Source of the DNA: Nocardiopsis sp. N85
GTDB lineage: Bacteria > Actinomycetota > Actinomycetes > Streptosporangiales > Streptosporangiaceae
Length of the DNA: 64,000 nucleotides
Direction: 5' to 3'
Assembly (NCBI RefSeq): GCF_028882275.1
Contig: NZ_JARBUT010000001.1
Location: forward strand, 496,001 to 560,000
Positions 17,472 to 26,046 of the stretch are shown here, piece by piece. The first letter of the stretch is position 1. The number at the start of each line of letters is the position of its first letter. The notes under the pieces are model-generated. The model was not told the DNA's origin. It saw nothing but the letters and a program-made list of their open reading frames with translations, and did no database searches. The position numbers and the translations under genes are program-made.

Positions 17472-18260
17472 ATGCCCGAGTACCGCGTGATCGACGCCTT
17501 CACCGACCGGCCGCTGGCCGGCAACCCCGCCGCCGTCCTGGTCCTTCCGGACGCCTACCCCGACGCCTGGGCGCAGGGTGTCGCGGCCGAGTTCAACCTC
17601 TCCGAGACGGCCTTCGCCCGCCCCGTCGAGGACCCCGACGCCGATTACGAACTGCGCTGGTTCACCCCCACCGTCGAGATCGACCTGTGCGGGCACGCCA
17701 CCCTGGCCACCGCCCACGCCCTGGTCGAGCTCGGTGTCGCGGGCCCCTACAGGTTCGCCACCCGCAGCGGCGTGCTCACCGTGACCGAACGCGACGGGCG
17801 GCTGTGGATGGATTTCCCCGCCGAACCCCCGGTCCCGGTCGAGGCGCCCGAGGGCCTGGCCGAGGCGCTCGGGGCCGAACCCCTGTGGGTCGGTCTGGGC
17901 GGTGCGAACGACCTGCTCGTGGAGGTCGCCGACGAGGCCACCGTGCGCGCGCTGACGCCCGACATCGCGGCCATCGCCCGGATGCCGTACCACCTGGTCA
18001 TCCCCACCGCCCCGGCCGACGCGAGGGTCGACTTCGTCTCCCGCGTGTTCGCCCCGAACGTGGGCATCGCCGAGGACCCGGTCACCGGCAGAGCCCACAC
18101 CGTGCTCGCGCCGTTCTGGGCCGAGCGCCTGGGCCGCGCCGAACTGACCGCGCACCAGGCCTCCGAGCGCGGCGGTGACCTGCTGCTGGAGCACCGCGGC
18201 GACCGGGTGCTCATCGGCGGTCACGCGGTATCGGTGGCCCGGGGGGAGCTGAACCTCTAA
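17472..18260 (+). CDS. PhzF-family isomerase/epimerase-like protein
   Basis: A 262-residue protein with the diaminopimelate-epimerase-like double-barrel fold of PhzF: YRVIDAFTDRPLAGNPAAVL, the catalytic-type glutamate in FNLSETAF, the CGHATLATAH motif, and VSRVFAPNVGIAEDPVTGRA. PhzF itself isomerises dihydro-hydroxyanthranilate in phenazine synthesis, but most homologues, including lone ones like this, have unknown substrates. No other phenazine gene is present. ATG 17472 follows AGGATG. It may form a transcript with the Lrp gene. Confidence 0.88.
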   Translation: MPEYRVIDAFTDRPLAGNPAAVLVLPDAYPDAWAQGVAAEFNLSETAFARPVEDPDADYELRWFTPTVEIDLCGHATLATAHALVELGVAGPYRFATRSGVLTVTERDGRLWMDFPAEPPVPVEAPEGLAEALGAEPLWVGLGGANDLLVEVADEATVRALTPDIAAIARMPYHLVIPTAPADARVDFVSRVFAPNVGIAEDPVTGRAHTVLAPFWAERLGRAELTAHQASERGGDLLLEHRGDRVLIGGHAVSVARGELNL

Positions 18261-18267
18261 CGTGGAC

Positions 18268-18310
18268 GGAACGGGAGGGGTGCGCGGTGGGCGCGCACCC
18301 CTCCCGTTCC
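18268..18310 (+). terminator. Strong terminator after phzF-like gene
   Basis: Perfect 19-bp stem beginning GGAACGGGAGGGGTGCGCG, with loop GTGGG, starting seven bases after the stop codon. Confidence 0.88.
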
Positions 18311-18358
18311 CGTCTCCGGACCCCTGGGGTCCGAGGAACCGACACGGAAGGAGGGCCC

Positions 18359-18787
18359 ATGGAGCAGTGGGTCACCAAGGAGGACGTCTTCGCCGCCAGG
18401 GAACGCCTGGAGGCCGACCACGAGGGCTGGGAACGGCCGGTCGCCTTCGCGGTCGGGCGGCTGCGCGGCGGAGACCTCCGCTTCCCCTGGGTCAACCGCC
18501 CCGGCGCCCTGCACGCCCTGCCCGCGATCGTCCTCGCCCGCGCCCTGGGGCACGTTCGCGGCACGGCCGCCCACGACCTGCCCGTCGACCGCCTCCGCGA
18601 GGCCGTGGAGGCGCTGTCCCCCGCCGAGGCGTGCACCGGGTTCGATCATCCGAACCTGTTCGCCTGGCGGGACCTGCTGGCCGAGCTGGAGGACACGGAC
18701 CGGTTCGTCGCGGTGTTCGTGGCCGACCTGACGGACCCGGCGGTGGACGACCGCGACGTCGCCTTCCGCCGTGCGATCGGAGGGTGA
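18359..18787 (+). CDS. Hypothetical protein
   Basis: A 142-residue, largely acidic and helical protein (MEQWVTKEDVFAARERLEAD at the start). GGAAGGAGGG gives it a textbook ribosome site, and composition and codon use are those of a real gene. No membrane segment, signal peptide or family motif is recognised. The isochorismatase-like gene starts 11 bases after its stop, so the two form an operon. Confidence 0.7.
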   Translation: MEQWVTKEDVFAARERLEADHEGWERPVAFAVGRLRGGDLRFPWVNRPGALHALPAIVLARALGHVRGTAAHDLPVDRLREAVEALSPAEACTGFDHPNLFAWRDLLAELEDTDRFVAVFVADLTDPAVDDRDVAFRRAIGG

Positions 18788-18798
18788 TCCATGACACC

Positions 18799-19326
18799 AT
18801 GGCGGTCATGTCATTCGTACTGGTGTTCGTAGACGTGCAGCACAACTTCCTCGAAGGGAAGTGGGCGGTCCCCGACGCGGAGACCCTGCGCGCCGAACTG
18901 TCCGCCCTGCTCGACCGGGCCCGCGCCGTGGGGGTCCCGGTGGTGCACGTCCTCAACGACGGCCCCGAGGGTGAGATCGACGAGCCGTTCAGCGAGGGAT
19001 GGCTGCCGACCTTTCCCGCAAGGCCCGACGAGCCCGTGTTCCGCAAGACCGAACCGGACGCCTTCACCTCTCCCGGGCTGGCCGAGGCGCTCGCCGTCAC
19101 GGGGGCCCGCACCCTGATCCTGGCCGGGTTCCAGAGCGAGTTCTGCATCTCCGCGACGGGCCGCCGTGCCCTCGCCGAGGGCTACGAGGTGATCCTCGCC
19201 GCGGGCGCCCACGGCACCTACCCGGGGGAGACCGGGACCGCCGCGGATCGGGCCGCCGCCGTCGAACGGGAACTGGAGTCGGACGGAATCGAGGTTTCCC
19301 CCGCGCGGGACCTCGACTTCCGGTAG
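18799..19326 (+). CDS. Isochorismatase-like cysteine hydrolase
   Basis: A 175-residue cysteine hydrolase with the family triad: Asp in VLVFVDVQHNFLEG, Lys in VFRKTEPDAF, and the nucleophile Cys in LAGFQSEFCISATGRRALAE. The family includes isochorismatases, nicotinamidases and N-carbamoyl hydrolases; the short form with a SEFC signature is usually left as cysteine hydrolase. Substrate unknown. ATG 18799 with AGGGTGA upstream is chosen; ATG 18808 is possible. Coupled to the hypothetical gene just upstream. Confidence 0.88.
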   Translation: MAVMSFVLVFVDVQHNFLEGKWAVPDAETLRAELSALLDRARAVGVPVVHVLNDGPEGEIDEPFSEGWLPTFPARPDEPVFRKTEPDAFTSPGLAEALAVTGARTLILAGFQSEFCISATGRRALAEGYEVILAAGAHGTYPGETGTAADRAAAVERELESDGIEVSPARDLDFR

Positions 19327-19339
19327 AAAGAACCCGTGG

Positions 19340-19366
19340 CACCTCCCCACCCCTCCCGGGGAGGTG
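19340..19366 (+). terminator. Terminator after isochorismatase-like gene
   Basis: Stem CACCTCCCC / GGGGAGGTG, 9 bp, 13 bases after the stop codon. A second, longer imperfect hairpin lies at 19418-19455. Confidence 0.75.
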
Positions 19367-19417
19367 GCCGCACGGCCCTGGTGCGCCCCCTTGGCGCCGA
19401 GGGCCGTGTCCCACCCC

Positions 19418-19455
19418 GAAGGGCCGGTCCCGGAGTCGCCCGGGCCCGGCCCTTC
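19418..19455 (+). terminator. Second hairpin in the same gap
   Basis: Arms GAAGGGCCGGTCCCGG / CCGGGCCCGGCCCTTC, 16 bp with one mismatch and a six-base loop. It probably backs up the terminator at 19340. Confidence 0.6.
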
Positions 19456-19586
19456 ACATCTCTACCGGCCCGGCCCGGCGGGGTCGGGAGAGGAGGGGCC
19501 CTCCGCGTCGTCCACAGGGCTTCGGCGGGTTCCGCCGCCAAGCCCTAACCTGACCTGGAACGCGGAACCGTGAACCGGGGGGAACG

Positions 19587-21347
19587 ATGGCGGGACGGTA
19601 CGGGGGCGGACACGGCGGCCGGGGCGGCGGCGGACGCGCCGGAGGGCGCAGGCCCGAGCCCGAGCCCGTCAAGGGGGTCCGCGACGACGCGCGCCTGTCG
19701 CAGGAGCTACGGCGCATGGACGGTGATTCCTACGGCCGCTACAAGTCCCTCAAGGGCGACTGGGACTTCGGCGATTTCACCCTGACCGTGCAGCGCGTCC
19801 AGGCCGATCCGTTCGCGCCCCCGTCGCGCATCCTGGTGACCGTCCCGGACCCGGGCGTGCCCGAGAGCGCCTGGGGCGACCCGGTGCGCCGCCGCGCCAC
19901 CGCCGACTTCCTGGGCCGTCGGGCCGGACGGCTGCTGCACCGGTCGCTGCTGCGCGTCGACACCGGCGGACAGGAGGTCATCGAACGCTCCTCCTGCCGG
20001 ATCACCGACGGCGGTGGCGTCGAACTGCGCATCGGCATCGACCTGCCCGGTCGGGGCCGCCGCATCGACGGCAGGGCCGCCGAGCGGGAACTGTGCGCCA
20101 CCCTGCCCGGGTTGGTCGACGATCTCGACTGGGACGAGATCGACCGGGACGCGGCGGCGGCCTTCGCCGACTCCGTCGTCGACACCGTCGCCCTGCGCTC
20201 CCGCCTGGCCGACCTGGGCCTGGTCGCGTTCGTCGCCGACGGGGCGATCCTGCCCCGTCGCAGCGGGGTCGCCGACGAGCCCCTGACCGAGGGGGCGGTG
20301 CCCTTCGCGTCCCCGGCGGACCTGCGGGTGACGGTGGACCTCCCGCATCGGGGCACCGTCACCGGTATGGGCGTCCCCGAGGGGATCACGCTCATCGTCG
20401 GCGGCGGCTTCCACGGCAAGTCCACGCTGCTGCACGCCCTGGAACGCGGCGTCCACGACCACGTTCCGGGCGACGGTCGCGAACTCGTGGTCGCCCGCGC
20501 CGACGCCGTCAAGATCCGCGCCGAGGAGGGACGCCGGGTCGAACGGGTCGACGTGGGCTCCTTCGTGCGCGACCTGCCCACCGGGGCCGACACCGCCGAC
20601 TTCCGCACCGACAACGCCTCCGGTTCCACCTCCCAGGCCGCCAACATCTGCGAGGCGCTGGAGGCCGGGTCGCGCACCCTGCTGGTGGACGAGGACTCCA
20701 CCGCCACCAACCTCATGATCCGCGACGAGCGCATGCAGGCCCTGGTGCACGGCGATCGCGAACCCCTGACCCCGTTCGTCGACCTGATCCGGCCGTTGTA
20801 CCGAAACCACGGCGTCTCCACGGTCCTGGTCATGGGCGGCAGCGGCGACTACTTCGACGTCGCCGACCACGTGATCATGATGGACGCCTACCACCCGCAC
20901 GACGTCACCGAACGCGCCCGGAAACTGTCCCGGGACCGGATCGACGCGGTCTTCACCGCACCGCGCGACCGGGTGATCGACCCCTCCTCCGTCGACGGCA
21001 CCGACGCGCGCGGCCGCGGCCGGATCAAACGCCGTGACATGGACGTGCTGGTGTTCGGCGACGACGACATCGACGTGCGCTCCATCGAACAGTTCGTCGA
21101 CCCCGGACAGATCGTCGGGGCGGGCCTGGCCCTGCGCGCCCTGGTCCGCGACGGCCACCTCGACGGCCGGCGCACCCTGGCGGAGGCCCTCGACTCCCTG
21201 GAATCGGCCCTGGCCGAGCACGGGATCATCCACGTGGGCGCGGACTTCGGCGGCGACCACGTGCTGCCCCGCCGCCATGAGGTCGCCGCGGTCCTCAACC
21301 GCCTGCGCTCCCTGAAGGTGACCGAACAGCGACCACGGCGGGTGTGA
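19587..21347 (+). CDS. Predicted ATPase of the ABC class (COG3044 family)
   Basis: A 586-residue soluble protein. After a Gly/Arg-rich N terminus it follows the ABC_ATPase family: SYGRYKSLKGDWDFGDFTLT, VQADPFAPPSRILVTVP, a Walker A variant GGGFHGKSTLLHALERGV, a signature-like region SGSTSQAANICEALEAGS, and a Walker B-like LLVDEDSTATN. These proteins have an ABC ATPase core without membrane partners, and their role is unknown; a nucleic-acid-linked role has been suggested because of the basic Gly-rich tails. ATG 19587 is chosen by frame and AACGATGG context. Terminators precede it, so it is likely transcribed alone. Confidence 0.85.
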   Translation: MAGRYGGGHGGRGGGGRAGGRRPEPEPVKGVRDDARLSQELRRMDGDSYGRYKSLKGDWDFGDFTLTVQRVQADPFAPPSRILVTVPDPGVPESAWGDPVRRRATADFLGRRAGRLLHRSLLRVDTGGQEVIERSSCRITDGGGVELRIGIDLPGRGRRIDGRAAERELCATLPGLVDDLDWDEIDRDAAAAFADSVVDTVALRSRLADLGLVAFVADGAILPRRSGVADEPLTEGAVPFASPADLRVTVDLPHRGTVTGMGVPEGITLIVGGGFHGKSTLLHALERGVHDHVPGDGRELVVARADAVKIRAEEGRRVERVDVGSFVRDLPTGADTADFRTDNASGSTSQAANICEALEAGSRTLLVDEDSTATNLMIRDERMQALVHGDREPLTPFVDLIRPLYRNHGVSTVLVMGGSGDYFDVADHVIMMDAYHPHDVTERARKLSRDRIDAVFTAPRDRVIDPSSVDGTDARGRGRIKRRDMDVLVFGDDDIDVRSIEQFVDPGQIVGAGLALRALVRDGHLDGRRTLAEALDSLESALAEHGIIHVGADFGGDHVLPRRHEVAAVLNRLRSLKVTEQRPRRV

Positions 21348-21705
21348 TCACCCCGGGCCGACCACGGGGTGTGCGCGTCGGGGCGGGTCCGGTGCGGAGA
21401 TCGGGGGTGGAGTCGGGCCAGAGGCGGGTCCGACCACGGGGTGTGCGCGTCGGGCACCGGCCCCGGGGGGATCGATGGCGCCGGGTCCCCCCGGGGTCGG
21501 GTGTGATCGGTCCCACGTACAGCGGATCGGTATTGTGGGAAACCGGGGCGAACACCTCGGACGCGCCCGCTCCGGGCCCCGTTCGCCAGGTGTGCCCGCA
21601 GGACCGGCGCGTCTTTTCGCGCCGGTGCGGAACACGGTGGGCCCGGACGGTGTTGGACTGCCACGCGGCCCCCTGCCACCCCGAGCCTTTGGAGACGAGA
21701 ACCCG
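21348..21705. repeat. Intergenic region with a 24-bp direct repeat
   Basis: No gene. Two identical 24-base copies (starting CGACCACGGGGTGTGCGCGT) lie at 21360-21383 and 21431-21454, 71 bases apart start to start. A partial third copy (CGACCACGGCGGGTGTG) lies at the end of the preceding gene near 21331. The rest up to 21705 includes the presumed promoter of the PAC2 gene. Confidence 0.75.
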
Positions 21706-22632
21706 GTGCGCAACCCAGCAGATCTGTACGAACTCCATCCCGGTTTCGACGATGTCGCCGGTCCGGCGATGCTGGTCTGCCTCGACGGTTTCATGGACGC
21801 CGGGAACACCGGCCGGCAGGTGGCCGAGGAGCTGTTCGAACGCTTCGAGGCGGAGGAGATCGCCACCTTCGACGCCGACCGGCTCGTGGACTACCGGGCC
21901 CGTCGCCCGACGATGACCTTCGTCGAGAACACCTGGACCGACTACCGGGCGCCCAAGCTCGCCCTCTACCGGATGCGCGACGCCGAGGGCAGCCCCTTCC
22001 TGGTGCTGTACGGCCCCGAACCGGACCGTGAGTGGGAGGCCTTCACCGCCGCCGTCGTCGGGCTGGTGGAGCGCTTCTCCGTGTCGCTGTCCCTGAGCGT
22101 CAACGGCATCCCCATGGCGGTCCCGCACACCCGGCCGGTCACCGTGACCCCGCACGCCACCCGCCCCGAACTGGTCGAGGGGCACACCCCCTGGATCGGG
22201 CGGATCGAGGTCCCCGGCAGTGCCGTCTCCCTCTTGGAGTACCGCCTGGGCGAGGCCGAACACGACTTCCTCGGTTACGCCGTCCACGTGCCCAGCTACC
22301 TGGCCCAGTCCACCTACCCGCGCGCGGCCGTCGCCGCCCTGCGGTACGTGGCCGACGCCACGGGGCTGTCCCTGCCCACCGCCGGGCTGGAGGAGGTCGC
22401 CATCGCCACCGACGTGGAGATCGCCGAACAGGTGACCGCCTCGGAGGAGATCCAGCGCGTCGTCCTCAACCTGGAGCGCCAGTACGACGACATCATGTCC
22501 GCGCGGACCGACCCGGAGGACCGCACGGTGCTCCCGCTGGCCGACGACGAGTCCGCACTGCCCACCGCCGACGAGCTCGGCGCGGAACTCGAACGTTTTC
22601 TCGCCGAGCGCGAGAGCGATGGAAACGGTTGA
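21706..22632 (+). CDS. PAC2-family protein
   Basis: A 308-residue protein of the PAC2 (proteasome assembly chaperone 2-like) family: MLVCLDGFMDAGNTGRQVAE, FDADRLVDYRARRPTMTFVE, YGPEPDREWEAFTAAVVGLV, and VPSYLAQSTYPRAAVAALRY. Actinobacterial members occur in proteasome-bearing genera; a chaperone or ligand-binding role is suspected but unproven. GTG 21706 follows GGAGACGAG. Longer frames reaching back to 21475 run through the repeat region and are rejected. A hairpin at 22639-22660 ends the transcript. Confidence 0.85.
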   Translation: MRNPADLYELHPGFDDVAGPAMLVCLDGFMDAGNTGRQVAEELFERFEAEEIATFDADRLVDYRARRPTMTFVENTWTDYRAPKLALYRMRDAEGSPFLVLYGPEPDREWEAFTAAVVGLVERFSVSLSLSVNGIPMAVPHTRPVTVTPHATRPELVEGHTPWIGRIEVPGSAVSLLEYRLGEAEHDFLGYAVHVPSYLAQSTYPRAAVAALRYVADATGLSLPTAGLEEVAIATDVEIAEQVTASEEIQRVVLNLERQYDDIMSARTDPEDRTVLPLADDESALPTADELGAELERFLAERESDGNG

Positions 22633-22638
22633 CCTCCC

Positions 22639-22660
22639 CTCCTCCCCGGCGGGGGAGGGG
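22639..22660 (+). terminator. Terminator after PAC2 gene
   Basis: CTCCTCCCC / GGGGAGGGG-type stem of about 9 bp with loop GGCG, immediately after the stop codon. Confidence 0.6.
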
Positions 22661-22862
22661 CGGACCCGGTTCCCCGGTCCTCCTCCACCGGGCGGGCGGC
22701 GCCGACGCCCCGCCGTGGGGCACCCGCCGCCGTTCGGCGGTCCGGGCCTCGGAGCGTGCGGCCGAGGCCCGGCCGTAGCCGGGGCGCACGCTCCCGAACG
22801 TGCGCGACAGGGCCGCGGCCCGCGCGCCCGTTGGATGGAAGCGGTGTTCGCACACGCTTCAC

Positions 22863-22921
22863 GGTCCTCCTCGCCATGATCCGTGCCGTAGCGGGACCGC
22901 TACGGCAGGATGAGGAGGACC
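22863..22921 (+). promoter_or_regulatory. Large interrupted inverted repeat in the pyrD leader
   Basis: Arms GGTCCTCCTC + ATCC + TGCCGTAGCGG on the left pair with CCGCTACGGCA + GGAT + GAGGAGGACC on the right. There is a two-base loop, a six-base bulge (GCCATG) and a one-base bulge. This makes a 25-bp stem 87 bases before the pyrD start. It may be a transcribed regulatory hairpin, a terminator for upstream readthrough, or a small mobile remnant. Confidence 0.7.
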
Positions 22922-22952
22922 GGGAAAGTCATCGAAAACACGAACGAGAGGA

Positions 22953-23001
22953 GGAGGGGTGTCTCCTCCCCGCCCTGAAGGGCGGGGGCTCCACACCCTC
23001 C
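22953..23001 (+). promoter_or_regulatory. Second hairpin directly before pyrD start
   Basis: Inner perfect stem CCCCGCCC / GGGCGGGG with loop TGAA (22968-22987) sits inside outer arms GGGTGT / ACACCC. The GGAGGAGG at 22951-22958 is the only good ribosome-binding sequence near pyrD and lies inside or beside this fold. CCCCGCCCTGAAGGGCGGGG also resembles the subterminal hairpins of IS200/IS605-type elements. Confidence 0.65.
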
Positions 23002-23007
23002 AACCAG

Positions 23008-24162
23008 ATGACCGTGTTCTACCAGATCCTCTTCAGCTCGGTCCTGCGCCACCTGGACGCCGAGACGATCCACAAGGTGAGCTTCGGAGCGCTGCGCTGT
23101 GCCGCCGCGGTCCCGGGGGTCGCGGCGACGGCCGGCCGGATGCTGGGCCCGCGCGAGCCCGAGCTGACCGTGCACGCCCTGGGCCGCGAGTTCCCCGGCC
23201 CGCTGGGGCTGGCGGCCGGGTTCGACAAGAACGCGGAGGGGCCCGAGGCGCTGGCCGCGCTCGGCTTCGGGTTCATCGAGATCGGCACGGTCACCGCCCA
23301 GCCGCAGCCGGGCAACCCGCGTCCGCGCCTGGTCCGCCTGGTGAAGGACCGGGCGATCGTCAACCGGATGGGCTTCAACAACGAGGGTTCGGCCCTGGTC
23401 GCCGAGCGCCTGCACCACCGTCAGGGGCGGCCCGGACCGATCCTGGGCGTCAACATCGGCAAGACCAAGGTCACCCCGGAGGACGAGGCGGAGGGCGACT
23501 ACGCGACCAGCGCCCGCCGGTTGGCCCCGTACGCCGACTACATGGTGGTCAACGTCAGTTCGCCCAACACGCCGGGACTGCGCGACCTCCAGAGCGTGGA
23601 ACGGCTGCGCCCGATCCTTTCGGCGGTGCGCGAAGCCCTGACCGAGGCGGGTCGTCCGGAGCTGCCGCTGCTGGTCAAGATCGCCCCGGACCTGGTCGAC
23701 GAGGACGTCGACGCGGTCGCCGACCTGGCCCTGGACCTGGGGCTGGACGGGATCATCGCCACGAACACCACCATCTCCCGTGAGGGGCTGACCTCCTCGG
23801 CGGAGGAGATCGAGGCCGCCGGCGGCGGTGGCCTGTCCGGCGCCCCGCTCAAGGAGCGCTCCCTGGAGGTGCTGCGTCGTCTTCGCGTCCGCGTCGGCGA
23901 CCGGGTCACACTGATCGCCGTGGGCGGCATCGACACGCCCGAGGACGCCTGGGCCCGCATCCGCGCCGGGGCCACCCTCGTCCAGGGCTACACCGGCATG
24001 GTCTACGGCGGACCGCTGTGGCCCCGTCGGATCCACCGCGGCCTGGCCCGCCTGGTCCGCGCCGCCGGCCACGCCTCGGTGGCCGACGCGGTCGGCACCG
24101 ACGTCACGGTCGCCGCCCCGACGTCCGCCTCCGCCGACACCGCCCCGGTCACCACCGCCTGA
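23008..24162 (+). CDS. pyrD: Dihydroorotate dehydrogenase (quinone), class 2
   Basis: A 384-residue class 2 DHODH: an N-terminal helix pair that docks on the membrane ([20 protein letters not shown]), then [54 protein letters not shown] with the catalytic Ser-type base, [12 protein letters not shown], and [20 protein letters not shown]. It oxidises dihydroorotate to orotate with FMN and passes electrons to quinone in pyrimidine synthesis. The last 35 residues are Ala/Thr-rich and dispensable-looking. ATG 23008 is set by homology; no ribosome site directly precedes it, only the structured leader. Confidence 0.93.
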   Translation: MTVFYQILFSSVLRHLDAETIHKVSFGALRCAAAVPGVAATAGRMLGPREPELTVHALGREFPGPLGLAAGFDKNAEGPEALAALGFGFIEIGTVTAQPQPGNPRPRLVRLVKDRAIVNRMGFNNEGSALVAERLHHRQGRPGPILGVNIGKTKVTPEDEAEGDYATSARRLAPYADYMVVNVSSPNTPGLRDLQSVERLRPILSAVREALTEAGRPELPLLVKIAPDLVDEDVDAVADLALDLGLDGIIATNTTISREGLTSSAEEIEAAGGGGLSGAPLKERSLEVLRRLRVRVGDRVTLIAVGGIDTPEDAWARIRAGATLVQGYTGMVYGGPLWPRRIHRGLARLVRAAGHASVADAVGTDVTVAAPTSASADTAPVTTA

Positions 24163-24188
24163 CCCGGCCCCGGAGCCGTCGAGCGGCC

Positions 24189-24225
24189 CGGCCCCGGACG
24201 GATCCCATCGATCCGTCCGGGGCCG
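24189..24225 (+). terminator. Terminator after pyrD
   Basis: Perfect 16-bp stem CGGCCCCGGACGGATC / GATCCGTCCGGGGCCG with loop CCATC. Confidence 0.85.
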
Positions 24226-24343
24226 TTCCCGTTGCCGGGGCCGCAACACCGCCACACCCGCATCGCGTTCCGTCCTCCCCGCCCCAGAGGGGACCGGTGG
24301 TGCGGCCGGACGTACGTCATCGCGCGGGCCGACGGACGCGCCC

Positions 24344-25888
24344 CTACCAGCTGCCGTCCCAGTCCGGCGGATAGGTCTTCCCCGTCTCGGGGGCGAGGGC
24401 CTGGGTGGTGGTGACGAACACGTACCCCTGTCCGCGCAGTTTCTCGATGATCCCCGGGACGGCCGCGATCGTGGGCGGCTGCGGGTCGTGCAGGAGCACC
24501 ACCCCGTTGGGCTCGACCTCGCTCACGACCTTCTCCACGATCTCGTCGCGGTCGGAGCCGGTCCAGTCCTCACTGTCCACCGTCCACATGATCTCGGCCA
24601 TGGCCTGGGCGGAGATCTCCGCCTTGACGTCGGCGTTGGTCGCCCCGAACGGCGGCCGGAACAGGTCGACCGTGTACCCGGTCTGTCGGCGGATCCCCGC
24701 GCTCACCATCGCCACCTGGGCGGGCAGTTCCTCGGGTTCGAAGTGCCGCGACATGCTCTCGTGCAGGTCGTTGTGGTTGGCCAGCTCGTGTCCCTCGACG
24801 TACATCCGCCGCACCGACCACGGCCGGGTCAGGAGCGGTCCTCCGTTGAGGAAGAACGACGCCGTGACCTCCTCCTCGGCGAGGATGTCCAACAGGTGCG
24901 CGGTCTGCTCGACCGGACCGTCGTCGAAGGTCAGCGCCACGCACTTGACCCCGGGGTCGGCGCAGTCCACGTCGGGACCGGGGTCGGTGACCACGCCGGG
25001 GGCCACGGGGACCGCGTCCAAGGGGGCGTCGGGCTCGGGCACCGACAGCACCGGCTCCTCGGTCAGGGAGGCCTCCCGGGCGCGTTCCCCCAACTCCGAC
25101 AACAGCGGTGTCGCCCGGTCGGAGGGGACGATCGCGGTGATCCGGCCCTTCGACGCGTCCGGCGGGTGCCCCTCCACGACCGGTGACAGGTGGCCGTCGT
25201 CGAACTCCACCACCAGGTCCCCGTCCTCGTTGAACCCCATCGAGTCGTAGGTGCGCATCACCGGCAGCAGCCCCTGGTGGTCCACGTCCGGATGGTCCTT
25301 CAAGACCTCTCCGGCGAGACCGTTGAGTTCGGCCAGCGCCGCGTCGTCGGCCAGCAGTTCCGTGGCGTACCCGGTGTGCCCGGTCGACACGTCGTACCAG
25401 TACGTCGCGTATCCCTGGCGCACCCCGTGCAGGTCCTCCTCGGTGCGCACCAGGCGCACTCCCAGGACGTCGTCCGAGGCGGCGACGACCTCCCAGGTGA
25501 TCTCCAGCGACACCGGATCCCGGCTCACCCCCCGGAAGTCCATGACCTCCTGGTCCAAGCGCCGGGCCAGGGCCTGGGAGAACGCGTCGGCGCCCTCGAA
25601 CACCGGATGGGCGACGGAGATCTCCACGTCCTCGGGGACGTGGGGGTGGTCGGGGAAGTCGTCCCCGTCACCGGTCCACTCGTCGACCTCCTCGCCGGCC
25701 TCGTGCACCAGCACCCCGATGAACTCGGGGGTGGCGGTCCCCGAGGTGGCCGCCTGCGGGTTCTGGCAGGCCGTCAACGGCAGGAACAGCGCCATCACGG
25801 CACCCGCCGCCCACCGGGGGAGCCGCCGTGCGCGCCTCCCCCCTCGTGGGCGGTTCTGCTGCGGGCTCGTGCGGGTCGACGACAACAC
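24344..25888 (-). CDS. Polysaccharide deacetylase lipoprotein with RsiV-like N-terminal domain
   Basis: A 514-residue secreted lipoprotein. A basic start and hydrophobic stretch lead to the lipobox LTAC (Cys about 41). A beta-rich region follows (ITWEVVAASDDVLGVRLVRT, GYATYWYDVSTGHTGYATEL) resembling RsiV/DUF3298 domains. The C-terminal NodB deacetylase domain holds CVALTFDDGPVEQTAHLLDI, the metal pair H-N-D-L-H, DLFRPPFGATNADVK, the Trp/Asp region WTVDSEDWTGSD and the closing VVLLHDPQ. These enzymes remove N-acetyl groups from peptidoglycan or chitin oligomers. It is paralogous to the next gene (26047-27645). GTG 25888 starts the frame with the signal peptide intact. Confidence 0.87.
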   Translation of the reverse strand: MLSSTRTSPQQNRPRGGRRARRLPRWAAGAVMALFLPLTACQNPQAATSGTATPEFIGVLVHEAGEEVDEWTGDGDDFPDHPHVPEDVEISVAHPVFEGADAFSQALARRLDQEVMDFRGVSRDPVSLEITWEVVAASDDVLGVRLVRTEEDLHGVRQGYATYWYDVSTGHTGYATELLADDAALAELNGLAGEVLKDHPDVDHQGLLPVMRTYDSMGFNEDGDLVVEFDDGHLSPVVEGHPPDASKGRITAIVPSDRATPLLSELGERAREASLTEEPVLSVPEPDAPLDAVPVAPGVVTDPGPDVDCADPGVKCVALTFDDGPVEQTAHLLDILAEEEVTASFFLNGGPLLTRPWSVRRMYVEGHELANHNDLHESMSRHFEPEELPAQVAMVSAGIRRQTGYTVDLFRPPFGATNADVKAEISAQAMAEIMWTVDSEDWTGSDRDEIVEKVVSEVEPNGVVLLHDPQPPTIAAVPGIIEKLRGQGYVFVTTTQALAPETGKTYPPDWDGSW

Positions 25889-26046
25889 CGGACTCCCTCA
25901 TCCCAGGCGGGCGCGTTGTGGCTGTTGGGTGCAACATAAGGGACTCCGGTGACGGCCCTGTGGCGCTGACCACATGTGGTCAGCGCCACAGGGCGGTGCC
26001 GATCCCGGCGGCCGTCGACCCTCCGCCCGTTCCTTGCCCTCCGCTT
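25889..26046. repeat. Gap holding a perfect 40-bp palindrome
   Basis: Bases 25955-25994 read the same on both strands; the left half is GCCCTGTGGCGCTGACCACA and the right half its exact complement, with no loop. It is 53 bases beyond the stop of the upstream deacetylase and 66 bases before the start of the downstream one. It could be the terminator separating the two genes or an operator for the second. Confidence 0.85.

Noticed and set aside
21360..21454. CRISPR-like repeats
   Set aside because: Only two full units; no array, leader or cas genes.
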